Assembly: GCF_000015265.1 (NCBI RefSeq)
Contig: NC_008699.1
Span: 4,898,001 to 4,962,000 of the forward strand
DNA from: Nocardioides sp. JS614
GTDB lineage: Bacteria; Actinomycetota; Actinomycetes; Propionibacteriales; Nocardioidaceae
Length of the DNA stretch: 64,000 nt
Reading direction: 5' to 3'
Position 1 is the stretch's first letter; each line of letters begins with the position of its first letter. The notes below the pieces were generated by a model. That model was not told where the DNA came from. It searched no databases and was given only the letters and a program-made list of their open reading frames with translations. Shown in pieces: positions 24,469 to 32,859 of the stretch. The position numbers were made by a program, and so were the translations under genes.

Positions 24469-25118
24469 CCACCGTGAACCCCACCACCCCCGAGGTGGTC
24501 CCCCCGCCCGCGGACGATGCCTGGCTCACGGACCTCAACGACGACGGCCCGGCCGGTCAGCTCGCGCTGCAGCACCTCCGCGGGCTGTTGGTGCGGGCCG
24601 CGCGGCACCAGGTCTGGCGGTTGCGCGACCTGCTGCCGGGTGCCGGCTCCGGCGAGCTCGAGGACCTGGCCCAGCAGGCGGCCGACGACGCCCTGGTCGC
24701 CGTCCTGCGCCAGCTGGGCACCTTCGCGGGTCGCAGTCGGTTCACCACGTGGGCCTACAAGTTCGGGGTGCTCCACGCCGGCGTCGCCGTACGCCGCCAG
24801 GCCTGGCGCCACCGCGAGGTCCCGCTGCCGGACACGTTCACGCTGGTGGACACCTCGCCGTCGCCTGCCGCGGTCACCGAGGCCAGCCACCTCGCGCACG
24901 CTGTCGCGGCCGCGATCTCCTCGGAGTTGACCCCCCACCAACGCCGCGTGCTGCTGGCGCTGGTCGTGGAGGAGGTCCCGATCGACGTGCTCGCCGACCG
25001 CCTCGGCAGCACCCGCAACGCCCTCTACAAGACCCTCCACGATGCGCGCCGCCGCCTGCGCACCGCCCTCATCGCCAGCGGCGACCTCGACCATCGCCCC
25101 GACCGGAGCAACCCATGA
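24465..25118 (+). CDS. ECF-type RNA polymerase sigma factor
   Basis: 217 residues. Region 2: GELEDLAQQAADDALVAVLR, then GRSRFTTWAYKFGVLHAGVA, the conserved -10 recognition helix. Region 4: LTPHQRRVLLALVVEEVPID followed by VLADRLGSTRNALYKTLHDA, the -35 HTH. Start GTG 24465 overlaps the previous stop; its own TGA overlaps the next ATG. The zinc-site protein downstream is the likely anti-sigma. Two mirror-image promoters in the adjacent intergenic region are probable targets, which would make the factor autoregulated. Confidence 0.9.
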   Translation: MTTVNPTTPEVVPPPADDAWLTDLNDDGPAGQLALQHLRGLLVRAARHQVWRLRDLLPGAGSGELEDLAQQAADDALVAVLRQLGTFAGRSRFTTWAYKFGVLHAGVAVRRQAWRHREVPLPDTFTLVDTSPSPAAVTEASHLAHAVAAAISSELTPHQRRVLLALVVEEVPIDVLADRLGSTRNALYKTLHDARRRLRTALIASGDLDHRPDRSNP

Positions 25119-25348
25119 CCCGCCCGAACCACGGTCTCGGACCCGAGACGATCGCCCGCCTGCTGGCGGACACCAGCCCCTACCTGTCCTGCGACGACTG
25201 CTTCGCGCAGCTCGACGAGTACGTCGAGCGCCGGTTCGCGGACCCGCAGCACCACGACCCAGCCCTCGAGGCGCACCTGCGCGGTTGCGGCGCCTGCGCC
25301 GAGGAGGCTGAGGCGCTGCTCGACCTGCTCGCCGCCGACGCGGGCTGA
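25115..25348 (+). CDS. Small zinc-finger anti-sigma-like protein
   Basis: 77 residues, overlapping the sigma gene by four bases (ATGA). The motif SCDDCFAQLDEYVERRF, then HLRGCGACAEEAEALLDLL, provides paired cysteines plus His in the style of zinc-associated anti-sigma (ZAS) domains, where HxxxCxxC follows a helix. There is no transmembrane segment, so it is a soluble, possibly redox-sensing anti-sigma. The assignment rests on position and Cys pattern. Confidence 0.75.
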   Translation: MTRPNHGLGPETIARLLADTSPYLSCDDCFAQLDEYVERRFADPQHHDPALEAHLRGCGACAEEAEALLDLLAADAG

Positions 25349-25359
25349 GGGGAGTCCCG

Positions 25360-26292
25360 ATGACCACCGCGTTCGTCCTCTCCGGCGGCGGCAGCCTGGG
25401 CGCCGTCCAGGTCGGGATGCTGCAGGCCCTGAACGCTCGCGGGATCGAGCCGGACCTCCTGGTCGGCACGTCCGCCGGCGCGATGAACGCCGCCTGGCTG
25501 GCGGTGCACGGGACCTCCGCGGACTCGTTGGCCGAGCTGGAAGGGGTCTGGACCCGACTGCGGCGCGGCGACGTGTTCCCGCTCGCGGTCCGCACCGCGG
25601 TGCGCGGCCTCCTCGGGCGCGCCCCGGCGGTGACCTCCCCCGACCGGTTGCGCACCCTGGTCGCCGGCCACGCCGGCGCGGTCCGCCTCGAGGACGCGCT
25701 GGTGCCCACCCACCTGGTCACCGCCGACCTGATCACCGGGCAGAACGTCACCCTCTCCGCGGGCCCGCTGGTCGACGCGGTGCTCGCCAGCTCCTCGATC
25801 CCGGGTGTCTTCCCGCCGGTCACCTGGTCCGACCCCGACCTCGGCGACCGGTACCTCGTCGACGGAGGCGTGGCCCACCGGACCGGGCTCGCCGAGGCAG
25901 TCGACCTGGGCGCCACGCTGGTCTACGTGCTCCCGGCCGGGAGCGCGTGCGCGCTGCCCGCGCCCCCCTCGTCCGCCCTCGGCACGGCCCTGCACGCGCT
26001 GACCCTGCTGATCGAGCAGCGGCAGGCCCGCGACGTCGCCGCCCTGACCGGGGCGGTGACCCTCAAGGTGCTGCCACCGCTGTGCCCACTGCGCATCTCG
26101 GCCGCCGACTTCACCCATGGCGCCGAGCTCGTCCGGCGGGCCCGTCACGCCTCACTGCGCTGGATCGACAGCGGGGACATCGACCTGCCGGCACCCGAGC
26201 GGTTCCTCGCCGCCCACCGGCATGCGGGCCTCGCCGACCAGCCCTGCCCGCACCCGGCCGAGCAGCCGGCGGGCGGCCCGCGCGCCGCCTGA
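25360..26292 (+). CDS. Patatin-like phospholipase
   Basis: 310 residues, 11 bases after the anti-sigma-like gene. Oxyanion loop SGGGSLGAVQVGML near residue 8, nucleophile elbow GTSAGAMNAAWLA (GxSxG, catalytic Ser), and the DGG motif LVDGGVAHRTGLAEA with the catalytic Asp. Patatins hydrolyse acyl chains from phospholipids at the inner membrane face. As the last gene of the sigma operon it may be a stress-induced lipid-remodelling enzyme. No signal peptide. Confidence 0.9.
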   Translation: MTTAFVLSGGGSLGAVQVGMLQALNARGIEPDLLVGTSAGAMNAAWLAVHGTSADSLAELEGVWTRLRRGDVFPLAVRTAVRGLLGRAPAVTSPDRLRTLVAGHAGAVRLEDALVPTHLVTADLITGQNVTLSAGPLVDAVLASSSIPGVFPPVTWSDPDLGDRYLVDGGVAHRTGLAEAVDLGATLVYVLPAGSACALPAPPSSALGTALHALTLLIEQRQARDVAALTGAVTLKVLPPLCPLRISAADFTHGAELVRRARHASLRWIDSGDIDLPAPERFLAAHRHAGLADQPCPHPAEQPAGGPRAA

Positions 26293-26336
26293 CCCGCGGC
26301 GCCGGGTGGTGCCGACCTCCGGCGTAGCCTCGAGGT

Positions 26337-26687
26337 GTGGCACGAGGGTCGGTGCGGATCAAGCGGGTCTACGAGGACCCGGCGAAGGCCGACGGTCACC
26401 GGATCCTCGTCGACCGGATCTGGCCGCGCGGCCTGACCAAGGCGGACGCGGCGGTCGACGAGTGGCTCAAGGACGTCGGGCCGTCGACCGAGCTGCGGCG
26501 CTGGTTCGGGCACGACCCCGCGCGCTTCGGCGAGTTCGCCCGACGCTACCGTGCCGAGCTCGACGGGTCGGACGCGTTCGCCCGGCTGCGTGCCGTCCGC
26601 GACGAGCACCGGGTCGTCACGTTGGTCTACAGCGCCCGGGACACCGAGCACAACCAGGCGGTCGTGCTGCGCGACCTGCTGGGCTGA
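26337..26687 (+). CDS. DUF488-family protein
   Basis: 116 residues. IKRVYEDPAKADGHRILVDR followed by IWPRGLTKADAAVDEW is the hallmark of DUF488/YeaO-like proteins, with FGHDPARFGEFARRYRAEL and a closing VTLVYSARDTEHNQAVVL. Function is unknown. The GTG at 26337 follows a TAGCCT -10 box by six bases (leaderless). Confidence 0.9.
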   Translation: MARGSVRIKRVYEDPAKADGHRILVDRIWPRGLTKADAAVDEWLKDVGPSTELRRWFGHDPARFGEFARRYRAELDGSDAFARLRAVRDEHRVVTLVYSARDTEHNQAVVLRDLLG

Positions 26688-26739
26688 CGACCCTGGGTAG
26701 GCTGTCCAGTGGGCCGGCCGGGCCGGTGGCTGAGACGAG

Positions 26740-27198
26740 GTGACGGTGGTGGCGCGCGGGGATCACGTCTACGTGTGCCGAGGGCGCCGCTACACCCACC
26801 ACGGGATCGACTGCGGCGACGGGTCGGTGATCCACTACGCCGGCCCGCGGGGCAGCGTCCGCCGGGTCACCCGGAGTCCGATCGACTCGTTCGCGGCCGG
26901 ATCGCCGGTGCTGGTCCGGGCCTACGAGCAGCGGCTGAGCCCCGAGGAGACGGTCCGGCAGGCCGAGTCGCGGCTGGGATCGATGGGATACCACCTGGTC
27001 CGGAACAACTGCGAGCACTTCGCCGCCTGGTGCTGCACGGGCCGGGCAGTCAGCAGCCAGGTGCGCCGGTGGCTGCTCGCGTCCCAGGGCACGCTCGCCT
27101 CGCTGCTGGCGGCACAGTCCTTCGGCGCGCACCTCGCGGTCGTCGGCACCCTCGGCGCCGGGCTGTACGCCATGTCCGGGCCGCTGCGCCGGCGGTGA
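26740..27198 (+). CDS. LRAT/NC-domain (NlpC/P60-superfamily) protein with C-terminal helix
   Basis: 152 residues. The order of catalytic residues is permuted as in lecithin:retinol acyltransferase-like proteins: RRYTHHGIDCGDGSVIHYAG provides the histidine, and LVRNNCEHFAAWCCTG provides the NCEHF cysteine. The C-terminal hydrophobic segment (GTLASLLAAQSFGAHLAVVG) can anchor it to membrane. Relatives act on acyl or lipid substrates. A TAGGCT box lies at 26698; the GTG at 26740 is the most plausible start. Confidence 0.82.
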   Translation: MTVVARGDHVYVCRGRRYTHHGIDCGDGSVIHYAGPRGSVRRVTRSPIDSFAAGSPVLVRAYEQRLSPEETVRQAESRLGSMGYHLVRNNCEHFAAWCCTGRAVSSQVRRWLLASQGTLASLLAAQSFGAHLAVVGTLGAGLYAMSGPLRRR

Positions 27199-27243
27199 CG
27201 CACCGAGCCGAGGCGGACCGGGGCCGTGGGTAGCCTCGGGGGC

Positions 27244-27723
27244 GTGCTCACCTCCCACCACCCGCGCGTCAGGGGCCTGCTGACCGAGGTCGTGCGCTTC
27301 CTCGCGGTGGGTGGGGTCGCGACCGTTGTCTCGGTCCTCGGCTTCAACGCCCTCGTGCACGGCATCGGCTGGACCGACAGCGCGCCGATGCGCCACCAGC
27401 CGATCGCGGCGTACGTCCTGGCCAACGCCGTCGCCGGCGCGGTGGCGTACGCCGGCATGCGGCTGTGGGCGTTCCGCCATCGCGAGGTCGAGGACCCGGT
27501 CCAGGGCGTCCTGCGGTTCTTCGGCCTCGGCGCGGTGACGATGGCGATCCCGGTGCTGTGCCTGGCGACCAGCAGGTACCTGCTGGGCCTCTCCGACGTG
27601 TGGGCGGACAACCTCTCGGCGAACGTGATCGGTCTCGGCCTGAGCACCGCCGCCCGCTTCTGGGTGTTCCGGCGCTGGGTCTTCCTCGAGGCCGGCGCCG
27701 CGGCCGAACCCGGCGGCGCCTGA
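27244..27723 (+). CDS. GtrA-like membrane protein
   Basis: 159 residues with four membrane helices (EVVRFLAVGGVATVVSVLGF; VLANAVAGAVAYAGMRLWAF; FFGLGAVTMAIPVLCLATSR; VIGLGLSTAARFWVFRRWVF). The terminal aromatic RFWVFRRWVF is characteristic of the GtrA family, which helps flip or transfer polyprenyl-linked sugars for cell-surface glycans. A TAGCCT box at 27231 lies seven bases before the GTG chosen here; an in-frame GTG at 27226 would start inside the promoter. Confidence 0.85.
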   Translation: MLTSHHPRVRGLLTEVVRFLAVGGVATVVSVLGFNALVHGIGWTDSAPMRHQPIAAYVLANAVAGAVAYAGMRLWAFRHREVEDPVQGVLRFFGLGAVTMAIPVLCLATSRYLLGLSDVWADNLSANVIGLGLSTAARFWVFRRWVFLEAGAAAEPGGA

Positions 27724-28033
27724 CCCGCCCGGGGGATCAGCCGCCCCCACCCGGTCCGGATTAGCGGCTCCCGGGATCGGGTACGGCGAAGCTCGTGCGA
27801 ACCGATACCAGCCGGCGGCGAGCCAGGTGGGTGCTGCCGGCGGCGGCACATGCCCCCCTCGGCCGTGCTGTTCCGAGGCGACCCGGGCCGGGTGGAGGTC
27901 GTGACGAAGAAGCTGCGGCAGCGGTCGGGTGCGAATCTCGGGTACAGATGTAACGAAACAACGCAGGGCGGGTGCCCTCCGGCGTCACCCGTGTTTCAAG
28001 TGTGCGCGGGCACCTTGGCGGCTGACTTCCTCA
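27724..28033. other. Non-coding stretch at the left edge of the accessory island
   Basis: No convincing gene. Base composition falls from very GC-rich to mixed after about 27920. It contains the left copy (27926-27950) of the inverted repeat that recurs beside dnaB. The minus-strand reading ICTRDSHP is shared with the right copy, so the repeat may be a coding remnant. Confidence 0.5.
27926..27950 (+). repeat. Island-flanking inverted repeat, left copy
   Basis: CGGGTGCGAATCTCGG then GTACAGATG. It matches the reverse complement of 36854-36878 at 23 of 25 positions. The two copies point inward and enclose 8.95 kb of lower-GC DNA. Homology stops abruptly on both sides. Confidence 0.7.
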
Positions 28034-29053
28034 CTACGGAGTCGCCATCTTCAGCCGCTTCTCGATCGCACCGCGTACGGTCGTAGGCGCGTCGGCCTCG
28101 AAGCCGTCCTTCTTCATGGCCAAGCGATGAAGCATCGCTCCCTCCTCTGCGAAGTTCTCCGCGGTACCATCTGAATTTCGCCCAACCTCGAACACGTCGA
28201 TGAGTCCGAAGCGCTCCAGCCACCGGTGCGCTTCGAAGGCATCGGGGCCGATGCCGTAATGCTGAAGGCGAACTCGCGCGGGTATGGCTACATGCGCCGG
28301 GTCGATGCTGCCAACTCCAGATGCCGTCATCAGCAGGACCGCAATCTCAGAGTCCTCCAGGACGTGGACCCAACCGCGAGTCACGAACTCCACGGGCAGG
28401 GAGAAGACCGACTCAGAGCGCTTGGGAACGGTGTACGGAAGCGGTTCCTCAGGAGGCTTGCGTGACGTGGTCTCGTCGAGCAGTTCGAACTCTTCGTACT
28501 TGCCCTTGGCCCGCGTCTTGCGCGGAAGCCTGACGAGGCCGGACGCTTCGAGGAGGTCAAGGGAGGAGGTGACCTGTCGCAACCTCTTGTCCTGTGCGCT
28601 CATGACAACTCGCCCGGACCCGGCCCATTGCGCGCTGGATGCCAGCAGGTCTGTCCAGCCGACCTTGTTGTCGTAATCGGGTCGAAGGGGTCGACGGTTG
28701 GATGGCGTGGCACCGGCCCGGGTTCGGATCTGCCCCTCGGCCAACGCCAAGATGTGAAAGCGAAGGGCAGCGCCACGAGGCGTGAGCAGTCGCGTGGCCG
28801 GTGGGCGTTCATCTCTTGGTGGTGCCGCGCGATCCGATGCTGTCGACGCGGCCGTGCTGCGGTAGGCGTACCCGGTCCGGAACTGGATGCGATCCACACG
28901 CTTCCGCGCAGCGTCGACCATGTCGACGTATTTGGACACCGAGGTTGCGACGGAGTCCTGGGCTTGTTCGAGACGCGTGCGTCGTCGCTCCAGCGAATCG
29001 CGCTCGCGCTGATTCGGCGGGCCCGACACGTCGAACCCGAGAAACTTGGGCAT
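28034..29053 (-). CDS. Winged-helix DNA-binding protein of unknown role (island gene)
   Basis: 339 residues from the ATG at 29053 (AGGTGG upstream). The N-terminal third is a charged coiled-coil-like segment (RERDSLERRRTRLEQAQDSV). The middle has a winged-helix pattern (RLRQVTSSLDLLEASGLVRL followed by PRKTRAKGKYEEFELLDE). The C-terminal part (SLPVEFVTRGWVHVLEDSEI, HYGIGPDAFEAHRWLERFGL) resembles a second winged-helix unit, as in plasmid/phage replication or partition regulators. The specific family is not recognised. Codon use is less GC-biased than the chromosomal backbone, which suggests horizontal transfer. Confidence 0.6.
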   Translation of the reverse strand: MPKFLGFDVSGPPNQRERDSLERRRTRLEQAQDSVATSVSKYVDMVDAARKRVDRIQFRTGYAYRSTAASTASDRAAPPRDERPPATRLLTPRGAALRFHILALAEGQIRTRAGATPSNRRPLRPDYDNKVGWTDLLASSAQWAGSGRVVMSAQDKRLRQVTSSLDLLEASGLVRLPRKTRAKGKYEEFELLDETTSRKPPEEPLPYTVPKRSESVFSLPVEFVTRGWVHVLEDSEIAVLLMTASGVGSIDPAHVAIPARVRLQHYGIGPDAFEAHRWLERFGLIDVFEVGRNSDGTAENFAEEGAMLHRLAMKKDGFEADAPTTVRGAIEKRLKMATP

Positions 29054-29228
29054 GAGTTCCACCTCATTGAACCGAACGTATTGACCCGTCTGACGGCCAC
29101 GATCGTGTCTTCGACAGTCTTGCAAGGCTGACGGGTTAAGGCGTTGGTCCAAGCGTACTACTGCGCCGCAATGCGGTGTGCTCACATTGGTTCCACAGCC
29201 AAAAGGTCTCATGAGGAAGGAGGTCGAG

Positions 29229-29501
29229 ATGACCGCACCGCGGCCCGCCGCGTCACCCGCCGCGTCACCCGCTCCGAGCGTCCGCTCGACCTCCGCGGGC
29301 CTGGTTGACTTGCGTGCCTTCGTGATCCTTATGTTCAGCCTGTTCGCCGGCTTCCTGGCTGCACTCCCAGCGGGCCTGGCGGCGAGCGAGCACTCTTCAA
29401 AGAGTCCGTTGACCGTGGGTCTCCTCGCTGGTGGCGCGGCATTCATAGCGGTAGGTCTGAGCACTGCGGCCACGCTCAACAGCCTGATCGACACGCCCTA
29501 G
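29229..29501 (+). CDS. Small two-helix membrane protein
   Basis: 90 residues from the ATG at 29229 with GGAGG at good distance. A Pro/Ala/Ser-rich N-terminus (APRPAASPAASPAPSVRS) precedes two membrane helices (FVILMFSLFAGFLAALPAGL; TVGLLAGGAAFIAVGLSTAA). No family is recognised. The stop codon TAG lies inside the CTAG target duplication of the IS1182-type element, so the insertion left the gene intact. It is divergent from the winged-helix gene at 29053. Confidence 0.55.
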   Translation: MTAPRPAASPAASPAPSVRSTSAGLVDLRAFVILMFSLFAGFLAALPAGLAASEHSSKSPLTVGLLAGGAAFIAVGLSTAATLNSLIDTP

Positions 29502-30969
29502 GAGACTGCTGAACAATGGTGCGCCTCCCCGCGGTGGGTCGTGCCCCTGAAATCCTGTGTTCATGCAGGGTGAGTCGGGTCGGCAGCGGGAGTTGGTGGA
29601 TGTGGAGTCGGTGGCCGGGCACCTGCTCGAGCCGGGCAGCGTGTTCGCGTTGCTGGCCGCGCACCGTGGCCGGTTGTTCCCGGGCGAGTTGTTCGCCGAT
29701 TTGTTTCCCTCGGGTCGGGGCCGGCCCTCGATCCCGGGCGAGGTGATCGCCTCGGTGATCGTGCTGCAGTCGCTGTACGGACACTCCGATCGCGAAGCGG
29801 TCGACGCGCTCACTTTCGACCTGCGCTGGAAGGCAGCGTGCGGGTACGCGATCGACGCGAAGGGCTTCGACCCCTCCACGCTGACCTACTGGCGGCGCCG
29901 CCTGGCGGCCAGCGACCGGCCGCAGCGGATCTTCGAGGTCGTCCGCGACGTCATCGCCGAAACCGGCGCTGTCAACGGCAAGACGCGTCGCGCGCTGGAC
30001 TCCACGATCCTCGACGACGCGGTCGCCCGCCAAGACACCATCACCCAGCTGATCGCCCAGATCCGTCGGGTCGGCCGCGAGGTGGGTGGCGCCAAGGACC
30101 TGATCACCACAGAGTGCACCCGGCTGGCCGCGTTGACCGGACATGGATACGACCAGCCGGGCAAGCCACGCATCGCGTGGGATGACCAGGCCGCCCGCGA
30201 GGAGCTTGTGTCCGCGTTGGTCGGTGACGCGCTCGCGCTGCTCGCGGCCCTCGACATCGACGCGATCACCAAGGTCGGCGGCAAGCCCGCCGAAGCGATC
30301 GCGCTGCTGGCCTTGGTCGCCGGCCAAGACGTCGAGCCGGCCGAGGACTCCGACGGCACCGACGGACACTGGCGCATCGCCCCCAAGACCGCTCCGGATC
30401 GGGTGATCTCGACCGTCGATCCCGACAACCGTCACGCCCACAAGACCCGCGAACGCCGCCAGGACGGGTTCAAGGCCCACCTCGTGGTCGAACCCGACAC
30501 CGGCCTGACCACCGAGTGCGAGCTGACCAAGACCAACGGACCTGAGAACTCCGACGCCGCGGTCGGTGCCGGACTCGTGACCACCGACCCCACCATCGAC
30601 GCCGAGGACGACATCGAGGTCCTCGGCGACTCTGCCTACGCCAGCGGCGACATGCTGGACACTCTGGCCGGCAAGCAGTGGACGCCGCTGCTCAAGCCCT
30701 GGCCGATCAAGCCGGCCGTCGAGGGCGGCTTCACCATCGACGACTTCATCCCCGACGCTGCTGCGGGCACGCTGACCTGCCCGGCCGGGATCACCCGCAA
30801 CGTGACCTCAAAGCGGACGGTCACCTTCGGCGCCGCCTGCCGCGGCTGCCCCTTCGCCGAGCGATGCACCACCTCAGCACGCGGCCGCAAGGTGACCCTT
30901 CACGAGCACGACCAGCTCACTGGACTACCTTCCTCGCGTCGGCAGGCACGGATGGCCTGCTGATGCACC

Positions 30970-31125
30970 CCTGGTCCCCACCGGACCACCGCCACGGCGG
31001 CTCGACCTTCGATGAGGTCCTGCATGAGTTCTGCGGGGTCCGGTGGCCCAGGACCCCCAGACCGGCTACAGGGCTGTGCGCCAGCGAGCGCCGATCAGTG
31101 AGCGACCGGCTGCGGGGTCCCGGGA
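30970..31125 (+). ncRNA. Predicted bridge RNA of the IS110-type element
   Basis: The non-coding left end folds into two stem-loops. Target loop: stem CCACCGGACC (30978-30987) with GGTCCGGTGG (31037-31046), enclosing CGACC (31003-31007, equal to the target left of the core) and GCATGAG (31022-31028, complement of target CTCATGC). Donor loop: stem GGACCCC-CAG-a-CCGG (31051-31065) with CCGG-CTG-c-GGGGTCC (31106-31120), enclosing ACAGGGC (31068-31074, equal to the element's right end) and CAGTGAG (31096-31102, complement of donor CTCACTG). The order left-target, right-target, left-donor, right-donor guide is that established for IS621 bridge RNA. Transcript ends are approximate. Confidence 0.78.
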
Positions 31126-31168
31126 CCACCGGGTGGCTCCCCACTGCTGCAACAGCGAGGACCCGAGT

Positions 31169-32409
31169 ATGAGTGTCACCCCGATCCAGCCGGCCACGCG
31201 AGTTTGCGCGGGCCTCGACTGGGCCAAGGACGACCACGTCGCGTGCATCGTCGACGCCGACGGCGAGGTCCTGGACCGGTTCAGTGTGGCCCACACCGCG
31301 GCCGGACTGCGGCGCCTGGTCATCCGGCTGCTCAAGGCCGGCGTGGACGAGGTCGGCATCGAACGCCCCGACGGGCCGGTCGTCGACGCCCTGCTGGCCG
31401 CCGAGCTCACCGTGCTGGTCATCGCGCCGGCCCAGGTCAAGAACCTGCGCTCGCGCTACGGCTCGGCGGGCAACAAGGACGACCGGTTCGACGCCTACGT
31501 GCTGGCCGACGTGGTCCGCACCGACCGACGTCGCCTCACCCCACTGACCCGCTCGACCCCAGCCGCGCAGGCGATGCGTTCCTCCGTGCGTGCCCGTCGG
31601 GATCTGGTCGAGCACCGTGTCGCAGCTGCGAACCCGCTCCGCGCCCACCTGCAGGTCGTGTTCCCCGGCATCGTGGACCTGTTCGCCGCCCTGGACTCGG
31701 CGGTCAGCCTGAGTTTCCTCGAGCGATTCCCCACCCAGGCCAAGGCCGACTGGCTCACCGTCGACCGGCTCGCAGCCTGGCTCGCCAAGGTCGCCTACTC
31801 CGGCCGCACCGACCCCGCCGTGCTGCACGCCCGGCTCCTGGCCGCGCCCCGCGGCACCACCGGCCCCGAAGCCGGGTTCCACGCCGCCACCACGCTGGCG
31901 TTCGTCGCACTCCTTCGGACCCTGAACACCCAGATCGCCGCGCAGGCCGACTCGATTGCCGAGCAGCTCGACATCCACCCCGACGCGCACATCGTGAAGT
32001 CGCTGCCCCGATCCGGGACCGTGCGCGCTGCTCGCCTGCTCGCCGAGATCGGCGACGCCCGCGGCAGGTTCCCCACCGCGGACTCGCTGGCCTGCCTGGC
32101 CGGCGTCGCGCCCTCGACCCGCCAGTCCGGCAAGGTCAAAGCGGTCACCTTCCGCTGGGGAGCCGATAAGGAACTCCGCGACGCCCTGTGCGACTTCGCC
32201 GCCGACTCCCGACACGACAACGCCTGGGCCGCCGACCTCTACAACCGCGCCCGGGCCCGCCACCAGACCACCCCCACGCCGTGCGGATCCTGGCCCGCGC
32301 CTGGGTCGACGTCATCTGGCGCTGCTGGCAAGACCACGTCGCCTACGACCCCGACCAACACCGAGCGCTCCAACGCACCCTCAACCAACACACCACGAAC
32401 GCCGCCTGA
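31169..32409 (+). pseudogene. IS110-family DEDD transposase with a frameshift near the 3' end
   Basis: The N-terminal RuvC-like DEDD domain is complete: CAGLDWAKDDHVACIVDADG (first D), VGIERPDGPVVDALLAAEL (E), and GNKDDRFDAYVLADVVR (last D pair). The C-terminal domain has PRSGTVRAARLLAEIGDARG and the helix-hairpin-helix/serine region CLAGVAPSTRQSGKVKAVTF. The frame from 31169 is lost at about 32268: the expected continuation HPHAVRILARAWVDVIWRCW lies in another frame (ending at TGA 32407-32409), consistent with loss of one base just before a CCCCC run. If real, the recombinase is inactive; a sequencing error is possible. Confidence 0.8.
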
Positions 32410-32859
32410 CACAGCGGACGTTGACACAGGGCAACTCATGCGGGCGCACCGCAAGCGGGCCGCCGACGAGGGCTTCCAGGTGACCTACCGCCAGCATCGG
32501 CCGATGGTCGAACGCTCCATCGCCTGGCTCACCCGCGGTGCCAGACGCGTCCCCTACCGAGGTGTGGAGAAGAACAACAACTGGCTCCACCACCGCGTCG
32601 CCGGCCTCAACCTGCGTCGACTCCTCGCACTGGGCCTCACCATCGAGGACGGGGCCTGGGTCCTGGCCTGAACAGCCACCGTGCGGCCTTGCCTGCCACC
32701 CGCAAGCCGCGCACCATGGGCGCAGGCGGGCGGAACGACCCCGTTGTCGCACCCAGAGTGCTGACCTGAAATGCCGCTCGACGGCCCATTGGTGGTGTTC
32801 CGCCCGCCGCCCACGCCACCACCACCCTCGAGATGACGCCTTCTTCAGCAGTCTCCTAG

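Larger units (their letters stand above)
30919..32437 (+). mobile_element. IS110-family insertion sequence
   Basis: 1519 bases, bounded by the trinucleotide CTC at 30916-30918 and 32435-32437, which contains the CT core dinucleotide typical of IS110 recombination. No terminal inverted repeats, as expected. It consists of a 250-base non-coding left end, a DEDD transposase gene and a very short right end. Inserted in the same orientation as its IS1182-type host. Confidence 0.85.
29563..32671 (+). pseudogene. IS1182-family transposase, split by an IS110-type insertion
   Basis: The 5' part is 29563-30918 (RQRELVDVESVAGHLLEPGS; LPSGRGRP-type region FPSGRGRPSIPGEVIASVIV; RRALDSTILDDAVARQDTIT; TVDPDNRHAHKTRERRQDGF; the Cys-rich GAACRGCPFAERCTT). 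The 3' part is 32438-32671 (MRAHRKRAADEGFQVTYRQH; MVERSIAWLTRGARRVPYRG). Deleting 30919-32437 rejoins HEHDQL to MRAHRKRA in frame and gives a 529-residue transposase. As it stands the 5' open frame runs into foreign sequence and stops at 30963, so the enzyme is dead. Confidence 0.88.
29502..32855 (+). mobile_element. IS1182-family insertion sequence, interrupted by an IS110-type element
   Basis: The terminal inverted repeat reads GAGACTGCTGAACAA at the left end and GAGACTGCTGAAGAA (reverse strand) at the right. Total span 3354 bases; removing the 1519-base IS110 insert leaves 1835 bases, a normal IS1182 size. One transposase gene fills it. Both ends and the CTAG duplication are preserved, so the outer element was complete before it was interrupted. 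Confidence 0.85.
29498..32859. repeat. CTAG target-site duplication of the IS1182-type element
   Basis: CTAG at 29498-29501 and CTAG at 32856-32859 directly border the inverted repeats. A four-base palindromic target CTAG is characteristic of IS1182-family insertions. An undamaged duplication indicates a fairly recent insertion. Confidence 0.8.

Noticed and set aside
27926..27950. tRNA attachment site fragment
   Set aside because: The phrase GCGAATCTCGG resembles a T-arm, but no cloverleaf, CCA end or acceptor pairing can be found near either copy.
31043..32671. Single 542-residue protein joining the IS110 transposase to a second domain
   Set aside because: The C-terminal part is the displaced end of the IS1182 transposase, reached only because of a frameshift and nested insertion; it is not a natural fusion.
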